64,000 bases of DNA from Ruegeria atlantica (GTDB lineage Bacteria > Pseudomonadota > Alphaproteobacteria > Rhodobacterales > Rhodobacteraceae). The position numbers and the translations under genes were made by a program. The stretch covers positions 124,001-188,000 of the forward strand of contig NZ_WQBE01000007.1 of NCBI RefSeq assembly GCF_013032005.1, written 5' to 3'. The notes beneath the pieces were generated by a model. The model was not told the DNA's origin. It searched no databases and saw only the letters and a program-made list of their open reading frames with translations. This document shows, in pieces, positions 8,624-18,082 of the stretch; position 1 is the first letter of the stretch, and the number at the start of each line of letters is the position of its first letter.

Positions 8624-8650
8624 TTGACATTGAATGAATGTTTGTTCATT
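8624..8650 (+). promoter_or_regulatory. Aminotransferase promoter with TetR-type operator
   Basis: A TTGACA -35 element (8624-8629) is followed by the palindrome AATGAATGTTTGTTCATT (8633-8650), which would overlap a weak -10 (CATTTT). Its half-sites and N4 spacing resemble the perfect palindrome at 18991-19010, next to the second TetR gene. Confidence 0.6.
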
Positions 8651-8679
8651 TTGTGATATATGTTACATCAAGGTGCCTC

Positions 8680-10074
8680 ATGACCCTGTTCAACTCCGAC
8701 TTTCAGTCCGTACGTGACTGGGACAACGAACACTTCCTGCATCCGTGGGAAGGGATGTCATTCCTTGGCCAAAATGAACGAACCTTTGCCGAAAGTGGCC
8801 AAGGCGTTCACATCGTGACAGAGGACGGAAAACGCTTGATTGACGGACCTGCGGGGATGTGGTGCGTTCAATTGGGCTATGGGAACGCTGAAATTGCCGA
8901 TGCGATGGCCCAGCAAGCGAAAGAGATGGCGTATTTTTCGCCCTTCAACAACGCCAACTCGGCCCCAGCCCGGCTGGCACATGAGATCGCCAAAAGAACG
9001 CCGGGTGACCTGAACCATGTGTTCTTTACAACCGGCGGCTCAACAGCCGTTGATAGCGCCCTGCGGTTTGTGCAGTTCCGCAATAACCTGCTTGGCAAAC
9101 CTGAAAAAAAGATCGTGATATCGCGGCAAAAGGCCTATCACGGTTCGACTTATTTGGCGGCCTCAGTATCTGGAAAAGAGCGCGACAAAGGGTGGTTGGA
9201 CCAGGCCTCTCACCTAACGCGTTTCCTGCCGAATGTGAACCCGTACACGCGCCGCGCCGATCAAACGGTTGAAGATTTTCTAGACGAAAAAATCGCTGAT
9301 CTAGAGAACATGATCCTGGAAACCGGCCCTGACAAGGTCGCGGCTTTCATCGCTGAACCGATCCTATGTTCTGGTGGGGTCATCGTGCCTCCGCAGGGGT
9401 ATCATCAGCGCTGCTTGGACATCTGCCGGAAATACGATGTCCTGTATATTTCAGATGAGGTTGTGACTGGATTTGGGCGGCTTGGGCATTGGTTTGCATC
9501 CAAAGACGTCTTTGGCATTCAACCAGATATCATCACCTGCGCCAAAGGTATGACGTCTGGCTATGTCCCCATGGGGGCCTGCATTATCTCTGATCGACTG
9601 ATCGCAGATGTCAGTGGTGAGAACGCGCAGGAGGCTACGTTTTCAAACGGGTTCACCTATTCGGGCCATCCGGTAAGCGCGGCGGCTGGTTTGAAAGCCA
9701 TCGAAATCATGGAGCGCGACGGTATTCTGGAACATGTCCGCGCGCTTACGCCGCTGTTCGAAGAACGCCTTCAGGCTCTGGCGGCCTTGCCGCTTGTGGG
9801 TGACGCCCGAGGTATGGGGCTGGTTGGCTGCGTCGAATGCGTTGCCGATGCTAATGCTGATAATCTTTTGGACCTTGATAAGTCTGTTGGCGCATTGATT
9901 GACCAGCATTGCCAGGAAAACGGGCTGATTCTGCGACCGATCATCAATATGTGCGTGTTTTCCCCACCGCTGATCATCACGGAGGGCGAGTTGAACCAGA
10001 TGTTCGATATCCTTGAGAAAGGTATTCGGTTGGCGACTGAAGGCCTGACACAGCAGGGTGCGTTTAAGGCTTAG
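8680..10074 (+). CDS. Class III omega-aminotransferase
   Basis: A PLP-dependent aminotransferase of about 464 residues. It has the family FTTGGSTAVDSALR loop, the ISDEVVTGFGR segment with the PLP-ring Asp, and the Schiff-base lysine in CAKGMTSGY. It resembles pyruvate-dependent enzymes that deaminate putrescine, beta-alanine, taurine or similar terminal amines. The ATG at 8680 is chosen over the upstream in-frame 8638 codon because AAGGTG precedes it and the longer version would include promoter sequence. It is likely controlled by the divergent TetR. The natural amine is not evident. Confidence 0.88.
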   Translation: MTLFNSDFQSVRDWDNEHFLHPWEGMSFLGQNERTFAESGQGVHIVTEDGKRLIDGPAGMWCVQLGYGNAEIADAMAQQAKEMAYFSPFNNANSAPARLAHEIAKRTPGDLNHVFFTTGGSTAVDSALRFVQFRNNLLGKPEKKIVISRQKAYHGSTYLAASVSGKERDKGWLDQASHLTRFLPNVNPYTRRADQTVEDFLDEKIADLENMILETGPDKVAAFIAEPILCSGGVIVPPQGYHQRCLDICRKYDVLYISDEVVTGFGRLGHWFASKDVFGIQPDIITCAKGMTSGYVPMGACIISDRLIADVSGENAQEATFSNGFTYSGHPVSAAAGLKAIEIMERDGILEHVRALTPLFEERLQALAALPLVGDARGMGLVGCVECVADANADNLLDLDKSVGALIDQHCQENGLILRPIINMCVFSPPLIITEGELNQMFDILEKGIRLATEGLTQQGAFKA

Positions 10075-10084
10075 AAGCCGTCTT

Positions 10085-10123
10085 GATGCGGCATGACTAT
10101 TTTACAAGTTGCAATGCCGCATC
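10085..10123. terminator. Hairpin between convergent genes
   Basis: A perfect 10-bp stem (GATGCGGCAT at 10085-10094 and ATGCCGCATC at 10114-10123) with a 19-nt loop lies between the convergent aminotransferase and MttB-family genes. There is no clear U tract on either strand. Confidence 0.55.
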
Positions 10124-10137
10124 GCCTTCCGCTGTCC

Positions 10138-11706
10138 TCAACCCGCCTGCATCGCCTCAGGCGGTAATTTAATCGGAAACTTGGCCCGCACCTCTGCATC
10201 AGACTTGCTGCCAAAGTAGTTCGGATAGTGATTGGATAGGATGTCGTCCACCACCGACCGACTCCTCTCAAACATGTCCTGTCGACCTGCCTTTTCCCAA
10301 GTATCGGTCAGTTCCCGATCCAGCAGGGTCGGGTAGACATATTCCGTCTCCATGTATTGCAGGGTCTGCGCGTTACCAAGGAAATGACCCGGATCAATTG
10401 CGCATTCATGGATAACGTCGACCGAAAGCGTGTCGTCGCTCACCTCGATCCCGCGCAGCGTTCGCGAGATCATGCCCGCAGCCTCGTTGTCGATGACCAT
10501 AGACTCAAAGCTGCAGCCCATCAGACTGCCAAGCATACCGCCAAATTCGCAGAGCCTGTTGGCACCGGCATGCGCCGCCAAAGCAAAGGTCAGTGCCTTT
10601 TCTAACCCGTATTGCGCATCCGGGATTTTGGAATCCGTCATGCCGCACCCAACGCTGGTCGGCAGGTTATAGAAATTGCCCATCTGGATGGCCGCAGCTG
10701 AAATTAACGCCTGTTCACCACTGCCGCCAGTAAAGGACCCAGTACGCAAGTCGGTGATGAAAGGCCAAGCTGCAAAGACGACCGGAGTGCCCGGATTGAT
10801 GAGGTTCGCAATGGCGACGCAAGACAAGGTCTCAGCAACCGCTTGCGCTAAGGTTCCTGCCAAAGGCGCCGGCGAAGTCGCCCCGGCCTGTGGGGGAACG
10901 GCAAGATCGCACACCAGCCCCATCTTCGCCGTATCGATCAAGATCTCCAGATTTTCGCGCCCGAACCTAAGCGGGGATACGATGGGACAGCCTCCAAAGA
11001 TGACCGAGGGCTTTTCAAGGAACTTGCCCTCGCCACCCGATGCCAGATCGAACAGATGGATCGCATCCTGAATGTGCTCGCGGGTTCTGAAGGTCAGGCA
11101 GGAAGGTTTTTCGCTGCCTGCCAGAATGGCATAGAGCATGCTCATGTCATGCTCATAATCCTGCGGCACATCCGTCGCTAACACCGTGTCGCCGGTCATG
11201 TGAATATTGTCGAGCCGGTCGACCAAGCGGGTGAAGTCGTATATATCCTTGAGCGTTGATGGCCTGTAACTGCGAGTCTCGGCATCAAAGGTTGTCACCG
11301 CCGTGCCGGAATTTGCGTAATACACCTTGTCCTTGGTGCAGTGCATGTCGTCCTTACCGGCCCGAGATCCGCGTGCATGGACATAGAATTCACTGGCGGC
11401 TTTGGCCAAAAGATCTTCCATCAAGGCGCGAGGAAAGCACAACCTGCCGTGCGCGTTCAATATCGCCCCTTTTGGCACCACAAGATCGAGAACTTCCTGC
11501 GTTGGGTCCCCCACGCCTGTGCGTTCCAGAATGCTAAGCGCGGCCTCGTGAATGCGCGACATGTCCGCGTCTGACAGGGGCTTGTATCGCCCACCGGGAA
11601 TGCCCGGCCAGATTGCTTGCGAGGCTGCGTTGCTGGTTCGCACGGCTGCGCGTGCCTCACGCCCGCCCCCGCGCCGTCTTGATCTGCGCTGCGTTAGCTC
11701 TGTCAT
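10138..11706 (-). CDS. MttB-family (trimethylamine methyltransferase-like) protein, non-pyrrolysine
   Basis: A 522-residue member of the MttB superfamily, recognised from the TIM-barrel pattern around residues 40-500. The frame is uninterrupted, so it is a non-pyrrolysine member. Studied non-pyrrolysine MttB proteins demethylate betaines such as glycine betaine, proline betaine or carnitine and pass the methyl group to a corrinoid protein; no corrinoid protein gene is visible here. The N-terminus is strongly basic (RRSRRRGGGREAR). It is the last gene of the seven-gene minus-strand operon, 25 bases after the Rieske gene. In aerobic roseobacters the role of such proteins is poorly defined. Confidence 0.88.
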   Translation of the reverse strand: MTELTQRRSRRRGGGREARAAVRTSNAASQAIWPGIPGGRYKPLSDADMSRIHEAALSILERTGVGDPTQEVLDLVVPKGAILNAHGRLCFPRALMEDLLAKAASEFYVHARGSRAGKDDMHCTKDKVYYANSGTAVTTFDAETRSYRPSTLKDIYDFTRLVDRLDNIHMTGDTVLATDVPQDYEHDMSMLYAILAGSEKPSCLTFRTREHIQDAIHLFDLASGGEGKFLEKPSVIFGGCPIVSPLRFGRENLEILIDTAKMGLVCDLAVPPQAGATSPAPLAGTLAQAVAETLSCVAIANLINPGTPVVFAAWPFITDLRTGSFTGGSGEQALISAAAIQMGNFYNLPTSVGCGMTDSKIPDAQYGLEKALTFALAAHAGANRLCEFGGMLGSLMGCSFESMVIDNEAAGMISRTLRGIEVSDDTLSVDVIHECAIDPGHFLGNAQTLQYMETEYVYPTLLDRELTDTWEKAGRQDMFERSRSVVDDILSNHYPNYFGSKSDAEVRAKFPIKLPPEAMQAG

Positions 11707-11731
11707 GTTCTTTCTCCGAATTTTGCGCGTC

Positions 11732-12943
11732 TCAGATCATGCTGAAGTAGTTGCGATAGAAGCCCGAAATGCTCCATTCCATCTCGGACAATGGCCCGGG
11801 GACGAAATGGTGCGAGTTCACGCCTTCCTGATTGTGCCGGATGATCCGTTCGTCATCGAGCGATGTGACATGCCACAGCCATGTCAGGGTATCCTTGTCA
11901 TAGTCGCGCCCCTCTTCGGCGTCGCCGCGAACGTACCAGACGATCTGAATATCGGTGTCTTGCAGAGCACGCGGCACGAACCGATACCCGACAACGTGAT
12001 CGGCATAGACGAGGAAATAGTTTAGCGTACCGATCCCCAGATCGGTGGCCCCGCCGTCTTGGGATTTCAGCTCACCCAATGGCGGCGCCAAGGGCGCGCC
12101 ATCCTTGCTGCCGGTCAAGTAGCCGGGGAACAGTGGGTAACGCCGCCAATAGACATCTGCGCCCGGTGCGACTGCGTTTTCTCCAGTCAGATCAAGCTCC
12201 TCGAGGGGAACTCCGGCTTCTTTCATCCGCTCGTGCAGTGCCCCGCTGAACTCAAGAACCTGGGCCGGATCTTTCAAGGAATGACTGCGCGAATAGTCCT
12301 GATGAGATGGCGCGCAGTGATAACATTCCAAGTAATTCTCCAGAGCAAGCTTCCAGTTCGCCGGAACCGGGTATGAGGCCTCATGGGCAATCTTCAGATT
12401 CTCAAAACCGAACGGCTTTGACAGCGGGGCCAGCCTATCCAAAGCGGCGTCCAACGGCGGCGCGTCTTCGGACGGGCAAACAAAAATAAGACCCTGAAAT
12501 ATCTTTACCTGAACCGGAAACAAACCGTACTGGCCCGGGTCAAAATCCGCCCCCATTGACCGCCCGTTTCTGAGTTTACCGTTCAGGTCAAAGGTCCACG
12601 CGTGATAGGGACAGATGAAGTTTCGCGCCTTGCCTTTCTGCTCAATGCAAACGCGCGATCCCCGGTGGCGGCAAACATTTAGATGCGCGCGCACCTCACC
12701 CTCGCGATCCCGAACAATGATGATAGATTCAGGCCCGTAGTCGAACAGGAAATAGTCGCCCGGCTCGGCAATCTGGCTGACATGTCCGACCCAGATCCAG
12801 TTGCGATTCCAGAACGTGCTGATATCGTTTTCGTATACTGCCTGAGACGTATAGAAATGGCGCGGCAAGGCGAACCCTTCCCGCTGCGCTTTCATCAAGT
12901 CGCGCATTACTTGCAAGTCATCTTTTGGCATAGCGCACCTCAT
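11732..12943 (-). CDS. Rieske non-haem iron oxygenase, betaine-demethylase type
   Basis: A 403-residue alpha subunit. The Rieske cluster ligands are CRH and CPYH (N-terminal third) and the mononuclear iron site is in ECYHCAPSH. The overall form resembles Stc2 (proline betaine demethylase) and GbcA/CntA-type enzymes, which remove a methyl group from a quaternary amine as formaldehyde. The start overlaps the stop of the flavoprotein gene by ATGA. No ferredoxin-reductase partner is present in the operon, so electrons must come from elsewhere. The substrate is inferred only from context. Confidence 0.88.
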   Translation of the reverse strand: MRCAMPKDDLQVMRDLMKAQREGFALPRHFYTSQAVYENDISTFWNRNWIWVGHVSQIAEPGDYFLFDYGPESIIIVRDREGEVRAHLNVCRHRGSRVCIEQKGKARNFICPYHAWTFDLNGKLRNGRSMGADFDPGQYGLFPVQVKIFQGLIFVCPSEDAPPLDAALDRLAPLSKPFGFENLKIAHEASYPVPANWKLALENYLECYHCAPSHQDYSRSHSLKDPAQVLEFSGALHERMKEAGVPLEELDLTGENAVAPGADVYWRRYPLFPGYLTGSKDGAPLAPPLGELKSQDGGATDLGIGTLNYFLVYADHVVGYRFVPRALQDTDIQIVWYVRGDAEEGRDYDKDTLTWLWHVTSLDDERIIRHNQEGVNSHHFVPGPLSEMEWSISGFYRNYFSMI

Positions 12944-15006
12944 GCAGATTCAAGGGAAACGATTTCCCGACGGAAAAATTCACGGTCGATGTCGCCCGCG
13001 TCGCGTTCAAAATTCCTGGCTGCCATGTGGCCCGAATATACAGCGTCAGCGATCAAACCGGGGTTTGCCGCATCACCGATCAGTTCCAGACTTGTCAGTG
13101 GCTTGTCGGGCAAATTTCGCAGTTCCTCATAAAGGGCAGTCTCTCGCGCACGCTGCGTGACCAAAACAACTGATGCGCACTCGACGCTTTGTTCGCGTCC
13201 GGTATAAGCGCATTGAACTTTCGCCAATCCGGGCGTGATTTCGACCAGGGTCTGGGACAACACCAGCCGAACACCTTTTTCCAACAAGCCGCGTTGCACT
13301 TTGACCTGTTCCAAGGTCAATTCAGTGAAAGGTGAAACCATCGAGGCCGGGGTTACAAAGACGACCTCTCGCCCGGCCTGCGCCAGATGATCCGCCAACA
13401 CACCACCGAGATAGGCCTGATCATCATCGTAGACCATAATCGGGCCATCCCCCGGCATTACCCCTGACATGATGTCGTCCGGAGTGAATACTTGTGAGCC
13501 TGACTCTATCGATACGCCCCGGAACGCAGACTTCCCGCGACCGTCTCGCCGCCATGACGCGCCAGTTGCCAGAAAGACGTTCGGAATGCCCAACTCGACA
13601 ACCTCGCTTGCTGACAAGGAACTGTCGGTGAACAGTTGCACGTTCCCGCGTTGCTGCAAGTCATAGATCCTGTGATCTGTCACGCGCCTCCATGCGGATA
13701 GCCCGGCCAGACCGGATTCCTGCAACACGCGCCCCCCAAGCTCTTGCTTGGCTTCGGCCAGGGTTACGTCATAGCCCCGACGCGCCAATTGCATGGCGCA
13801 TTCAAGCCCGGCGGGACCGCTGCCGACAACAAGCGCGGCTTCTTCTTTTCCTCGGCTCTCTATGATTTCAGGATGCCATTTCCGGCGCCACTCCTCCCCC
13901 ATCGTCGGGTTTTGAGTACATCGGATAGGAACGCCCAGCGCGTCGGAGGACACACAGATATTGCAGCCAATACACTCGCGAATTCCCTCGATCCGACCTT
14001 CCTTTATTTTGTTGGGAAGAAACGGGTCGGCAATGGATGGTCGCGCTGCGCCGATGAAATCAAGGATACCTTTCCTGACAAGTGACACCATCAAGTCCGG
14101 AGACGTGAAACGCCCGACACCCACAACAGGCTTGGACGTCACCTGTTTGACGAATTCAATGTATGAGGTTTGAAAACCGTCGCGGGGCTCAAAACGTGTC
14201 GTCGCCGAGTCATTGCTCCAGTCCGCGACGTTGACGTCCCATAGGTCTGGCAGGTCTGCCAGCAATTCGACTACGGCACGGCCTTCTTCCTGCGCCTGCA
14301 TCCCGTCTGATCCCAGCATTTCATCAACTGCGAAACGCAAGGCGATAGCACACTCATCCCCGACCTCTTCTCTGGTTTCTTCCAGAAGCTCTCGGGTTAA
14401 GCGCACCCGGTTCTCCAACGAGCCTCCGTATTCATCCGTTCGGTCATTGAACTGAGGCAGCAGAAAATGATGCGGCAGGGTCATGTGATGACCGGCATAA
14501 ACATACACGATGTCAAAGCCCGCCTCGCGCGACCGCCGCGCCGCCGCACGGTGCCACTTGCGAAACTCGCGAATGTCCGACTTATCCATTGCCCGAGCCT
14601 GTTTGGGATACGCTGTTTGCAAGGCAAGTTCTGACGGGCCTAGCAAAGGCGCGCGGCTCAGGTGGTTCTGCGCATGGTGGCCGTTATGTGCCAATTCAAT
14701 GGCCGCCAACGAACCCTTGGCATGAACTGCATCGGTCATCAGGCGCAGCGCTGGAATATCCCGTTCGTCCCATAGTCGGTTTTCCGCATATGGGGACAAA
14801 TCTGAAGTGGGATGAATTTCCGTCTCCTGATTGGACACTACGGCCCAACCACCCTCGGCCTTCATTGCCCGCATGGCAGCTTCGGCCTGCGGTCGCAGAT
14901 GTCCCATACCATTGCAGTGGGGCACCTGATAGAACCGGTTTCGGGCCGATACAGGCCCGATCTGAACCGGTTCAAAGAGAACAGAATATCCGTCAGCGCC
15001 TGACAT
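12940..15006 (-). CDS. DgcA/N-methylproline demethylase-like NADH:flavin oxidoreductase
   Basis: A 688-residue enzyme of the trimethylamine dehydrogenase/2,4-dienoyl-CoA reductase class. It has an N-terminal FMN TIM barrel, a 4Fe-4S motif CIGCNIC followed by a distal Cys near the middle, and a C-terminal FAD/NAD domain beginning with VVGSGPAGLE. Its length and features match DgcA (dimethylglycine demethylase) and StcD-like N-methylproline demethylases. Following a Rieske betaine demethylase it would plausibly remove the second N-methyl group. It lies between the binding-protein gene and the Rieske gene. Confidence 0.88.
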   Translation of the reverse strand: MSGADGYSVLFEPVQIGPVSARNRFYQVPHCNGMGHLRPQAEAAMRAMKAEGGWAVVSNQETEIHPTSDLSPYAENRLWDERDIPALRLMTDAVHAKGSLAAIELAHNGHHAQNHLSRAPLLGPSELALQTAYPKQARAMDKSDIREFRKWHRAAARRSREAGFDIVYVYAGHHMTLPHHFLLPQFNDRTDEYGGSLENRVRLTRELLEETREEVGDECAIALRFAVDEMLGSDGMQAQEEGRAVVELLADLPDLWDVNVADWSNDSATTRFEPRDGFQTSYIEFVKQVTSKPVVGVGRFTSPDLMVSLVRKGILDFIGAARPSIADPFLPNKIKEGRIEGIRECIGCNICVSSDALGVPIRCTQNPTMGEEWRRKWHPEIIESRGKEEAALVVGSGPAGLECAMQLARRGYDVTLAEAKQELGGRVLQESGLAGLSAWRRVTDHRIYDLQQRGNVQLFTDSSLSASEVVELGIPNVFLATGASWRRDGRGKSAFRGVSIESGSQVFTPDDIMSGVMPGDGPIMVYDDDQAYLGGVLADHLAQAGREVVFVTPASMVSPFTELTLEQVKVQRGLLEKGVRLVLSQTLVEITPGLAKVQCAYTGREQSVECASVVLVTQRARETALYEELRNLPDKPLTSLELIGDAANPGLIADAVYSGHMAARNFERDAGDIDREFFRREIVSLESA

Positions 15007-15099
15007 TGTCGCGCTTCCTCCAGAAAATTTGGAAATGGTTCTGTGGGATCGGCGGGCTTTCTAAGGCACCGCCAATCCCAATTGTGTAGTTAGATGGTT

Positions 15100-16155
15100 C
15101 TAAAAGCCCGCTTTGATGCGCTCGAACTCCTTCAACATCTTCGCTTCAATCTCAGGATTGACCGCGTCGAAGAACAGGCTGCCCTCAAAGAAGCTGTCCA
15201 CGTCCGAGAACCCGTAGGTCTCAATCAACTCTGGATCAGCTTGCGCAAATGCGTCTTCATTGGCATGGGCATAACCCCAGCTTTCGATGATATACTTACC
15301 GCTGGCGGCCGAGCTGAGCGCGTTGAGCATGTCGTAGACCTGTTCATCGGACTGTTTGGCAGACTTCAGATGCACGTAACCGCAGACCCAGGTGGCGATG
15401 CCTTTGTCCACATCACGCATCATGACTGCTGGGGTTTCGTTCCAAATCAGGTTCAACTCCGATTGGTTCCAGCCCCAACCCAGGGTCACCTCACCACTGG
15501 CAATGGCTTGATCCAGTTGACCTGCATCAGACCAGTAGAAACGTACATTGGGATGAATTGCCCGCAGGTAATCCGCCGCCTTCTGGAACTCCTCTTCGCT
15601 CATATCGGAATAGCTTGAGGCACCAGTTGCCAGTGCAGCCATGGCGAACGCGCTGGAGGCTGCATCCGGAACGGCAACCTTGCCCTGATAGGCCGGGTCT
15701 AACAACAATTGCAGCGAAACATCATCAGCCGAAATCATGTCGGTGCGGTAGATCAGGCCGGTGTTCCCCCATTCAAAGGGTACCATATAGGTCTGCCCGT
15801 CGATCGTGATACCATCGACCTCTTTGATCTTGGGCATCAGCTTGTCCCAGTTTTCCAGCTTGCTGGTGTCAATCGGCTTGATCATATCCGCTGCCACCCA
15901 TTTTCTCAGGGCGTCCGTACACGGATGGGCCAGATCGGCCTCAAACCCGGATTGAAGCTTGGTGAAAGCCTCTTCCACGCTGCCGAAATAAGTGTAGCTG
16001 GGCGGCCCGCCGTATTTTTCGACGTAATCACCAAAGAATCCCTGATCCTCATATCCTGACCAGTCGAAAACGGTCAGATCAGCCGCGTCGGCCAATGCTT
16101 GGCTTGCCGTGAAGGTGGCAACCACTGCTGCCGTAAGTGATGCTGTTTTATTCAT
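15100..16155 (-). CDS. Polyamine/betaine-type ABC transporter substrate-binding protein (PotD-like)
   Basis: A periplasmic binding protein of 351 residues with a signal peptide ending near ASQALADA. The mature part has the PotD/PotF fold pattern (VFDWSGYED, VPFEWGNTGLIYRTD). Related proteins bind polyamines, spermidine, or quaternary amines. Its start overlaps the ATPase stop by ATGA. With the two permeases and ATPase it makes a complete importer, most likely for the compound demethylated by the downstream enzymes. Confidence 0.88.
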   Translation of the reverse strand: MNKTASLTAAVVATFTASQALADAADLTVFDWSGYEDQGFFGDYVEKYGGPPSYTYFGSVEEAFTKLQSGFEADLAHPCTDALRKWVAADMIKPIDTSKLENWDKLMPKIKEVDGITIDGQTYMVPFEWGNTGLIYRTDMISADDVSLQLLLDPAYQGKVAVPDAASSAFAMAALATGASSYSDMSEEEFQKAADYLRAIHPNVRFYWSDAGQLDQAIASGEVTLGWGWNQSELNLIWNETPAVMMRDVDKGIATWVCGYVHLKSAKQSDEQVYDMLNALSSAASGKYIIESWGYAHANEDAFAQADPELIETYGFSDVDSFFEGSLFFDAVNPEIEAKMLKEFERIKAGF

Positions 16156-17267
16156 GTGTTTCCTCCCAAAGATTCACGTTTGCCCAAGTCGATCACCGAG
16201 GCGCTTTGAACTCCAAGCCAGACGGTATCGTCGCGGCTGTGATCAACTGTGTGAAAGTAGTTTGGCACTGCAACGGCGATGCTTTCCGGCAACCCGTCGA
16301 CGCGCACATAATAGTGGACGCTTTCGCCATAGAAGGCGACGTCCGACACCTTGCCCTGAACATGCGCGTCGTACCCATCCGGTTTTTCCGCGCTGATCTC
16401 CAATTGCTCGGGGCGAACGCCGACCAATAGATCCATGTCATGCACCTGAACGTTGGGGTTCACCCCGATAGTCATCGAGCCAAACCCTTGAACATTCACG
16501 TCCAGCGTGTCGGCGTTCTCAGCAGTCACTTCGGCATTCAGAAAGTTCATCCCGCCGATGAAAGAGGCCACTTCTCGGTTGCAAGGTTGGGAATACAGAA
16601 CCTCGGGCTTGTCGACTTGCTTGAGCTGCCCAGCAAACATGACCCCGATCCGGTCGGACATGGTCATCGCCTCATACTGGTCATGCGTGACCATGACGAA
16701 GGTAATGCCAAGCTTTTGCTGCAAGCGGCGCATTTCCAATTGCATCGCTTCGCGCAGGTTTTTGTCCAGCGCGGATAATGGTTCATCCAGCAGCAACACC
16801 TTGGGCCGCATGACCAATGCGCGGGCAAGCGCCACACGCTGCCGTTGCCCACCTGACAACTCATTGGCCTTGCGATCCTGCAAGCCGCCGAGTTCCACCA
16901 TCTCAAGCGCCTCGGCAACGCGTTCCTTGATTTCATTTCGGGATAGCTTTGTCTTTCGCAAGCCGAACCCGACATTGTCACCCACATTCAGGTGCGGAAA
17001 GATCGCATAACTTTGGAACACCATGTTGGTGGGCCGCTTGTTGGCGGGCACCTCGCCCATCGTCCGCCCGTCAATCCGGATCTCGCCCTCTTCATGATCC
17101 TGAAACCCCGCGATGATGCGCAAGGCCGTTGTCTTTCCACAGCCCGAAGGCCCAAGCAGCGAAAAGAACTCGCCCTCTTTCAAGGTCAGGTTCAGGTCGG
17201 ACACGGCCACAAAGGAACCAAAGCGTTTTTCGACGCCCTGTATTTCGATGATGTTCTGTTCGCTCAT
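16152..17267 (-). CDS. ABC transporter ATPase (PotA-like)
   Basis: An ATPase of about 371 residues with Walker A GPSGCGKTTALR, signature LSGGQRQRVALARAL, Walker B LLLDEPLSALD and a C-terminal TOBE-type regulatory region, as in PotA and other CUT-type proteins. An upstream in-frame TTG at 17291 overlaps the permease stop, but the ATG at 17267 has AAGGAAA before it and is preferred. It energises the adjacent permeases. Confidence 0.9.
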   Translation of the reverse strand: MSEQNIIEIQGVEKRFGSFVAVSDLNLTLKEGEFFSLLGPSGCGKTTALRIIAGFQDHEEGEIRIDGRTMGEVPANKRPTNMVFQSYAIFPHLNVGDNVGFGLRKTKLSRNEIKERVAEALEMVELGGLQDRKANELSGGQRQRVALARALVMRPKVLLLDEPLSALDKNLREAMQLEMRRLQQKLGITFVMVTHDQYEAMTMSDRIGVMFAGQLKQVDKPEVLYSQPCNREVASFIGGMNFLNAEVTAENADTLDVNVQGFGSMTIGVNPNVQVHDMDLLVGVRPEQLEISAEKPDGYDAHVQGKVSDVAFYGESVHYYVRVDGLPESIAVAVPNYFHTVDHSRDDTVWLGVQSASVIDLGKRESLGGNT

Positions 17268-17287
17268 CAGGTTGGTTTCCTTAGGTT

Positions 17288-18082
17288 TCAATCTGAGGAT
17301 TGGATGGAACGGCGGCGGAAATATTCGGCAATCAACAGCAGCAGAACCGAGGACAGCAAAAGCAGCGACCCCAGCGCCAGTGTATTAGGCAGCTTTGCCG
17401 GAAAGCGGATCTGGCTCCAGATATAGACCGGCAATGTCGGGCTGTTGCCGGACAGGAAGAAGGCCAGAACAAACTCGTCGAATGACACGGTGAACGTGAC
17501 CAAAAGACTGGCGATGATGCCCGGTGCAACGATTGGTAGGGTGACACGCCGAAAGGTTCCCACAACGCTTTCGCCCAGATCAAACGCGGCCTCTTCCAAC
17601 GACTGGTCGAAATCGTCAAAGGCCGATTTCATGATCGACACGGCAAAGGGCAAGGCCACAAAGACATGGCCAAGGATCACTGTCGTCAGCGATGGCTTCA
17701 GCCCGACGCTGATGAACAGCACCAGCATGGAACTGGCAACGATAATGCCGGGAACGACCAGCGGGAGCATGACCAGACCTTCGGAGAATTCCCGCCCTTT
17801 GAACCGGTACCGGACATAGGCGCGCGCAGCGAAAAGGCCCAGAGACGTCGCCATCAAGGCAGTCACGCTGCCAACGATCAGCGAGTTCACCATCGCTTGA
17901 AGCAGCGTGTCCTGCTGACCCAACTGCGCGTACCATTTCAGCGTGAACCCCTTGAGCGGGAAGGCCACGATGGTTCCGTCATTGAACGAAAACAGCGGCA
18001 AAAGCAGAACCGGCAGGTAGAGAAACACCAGGTAGGCGATCGCGTAAACAAGCAACCATGGGATACGAATGGCCTTGGTCAT
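17288..18082 (-). CDS. ABC transporter inner-membrane permease (PotC-like)
   Basis: A permease of about 264 residues with roughly six hydrophobic segments and the EAA-loop region (SLEEAAFDLGESVVGTFRRV), where it contacts the ATPase. It starts at the ATG at 18082, preceded by GGAGGATC, and overlaps the previous permease stop by ATGA. A longer in-frame extension upstream would run into the other permease gene and is rejected. Confidence 0.88.
   Translation of the reverse strand: MTKAIRIPWLLVYAIAYLVFLYLPVLLLPLFSFNDGTIVAFPLKGFTLKWYAQLGQQDTLLQAMVNSLIVGSVTALMATSLGLFAARAYVRYRFKGREFSEGLVMLPLVVPGIIVASSMLVLFISVGLKPSLTTVILGHVFVALPFAVSIMKSAFDDFDQSLEEAAFDLGESVVGTFRRVTLPIVAPGIIASLLVTFTVSFDEFVLAFFLSGNSPTLPVYIWSQIRFPAKLPNTLALGSLLLLSSVLLLLIAEYFRRRSIQSSD

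Noticed and set aside
10138-11706. Pyrrolysine-containing MttB
   Set aside because: The frame has no internal amber codon and the protein is complete without one.
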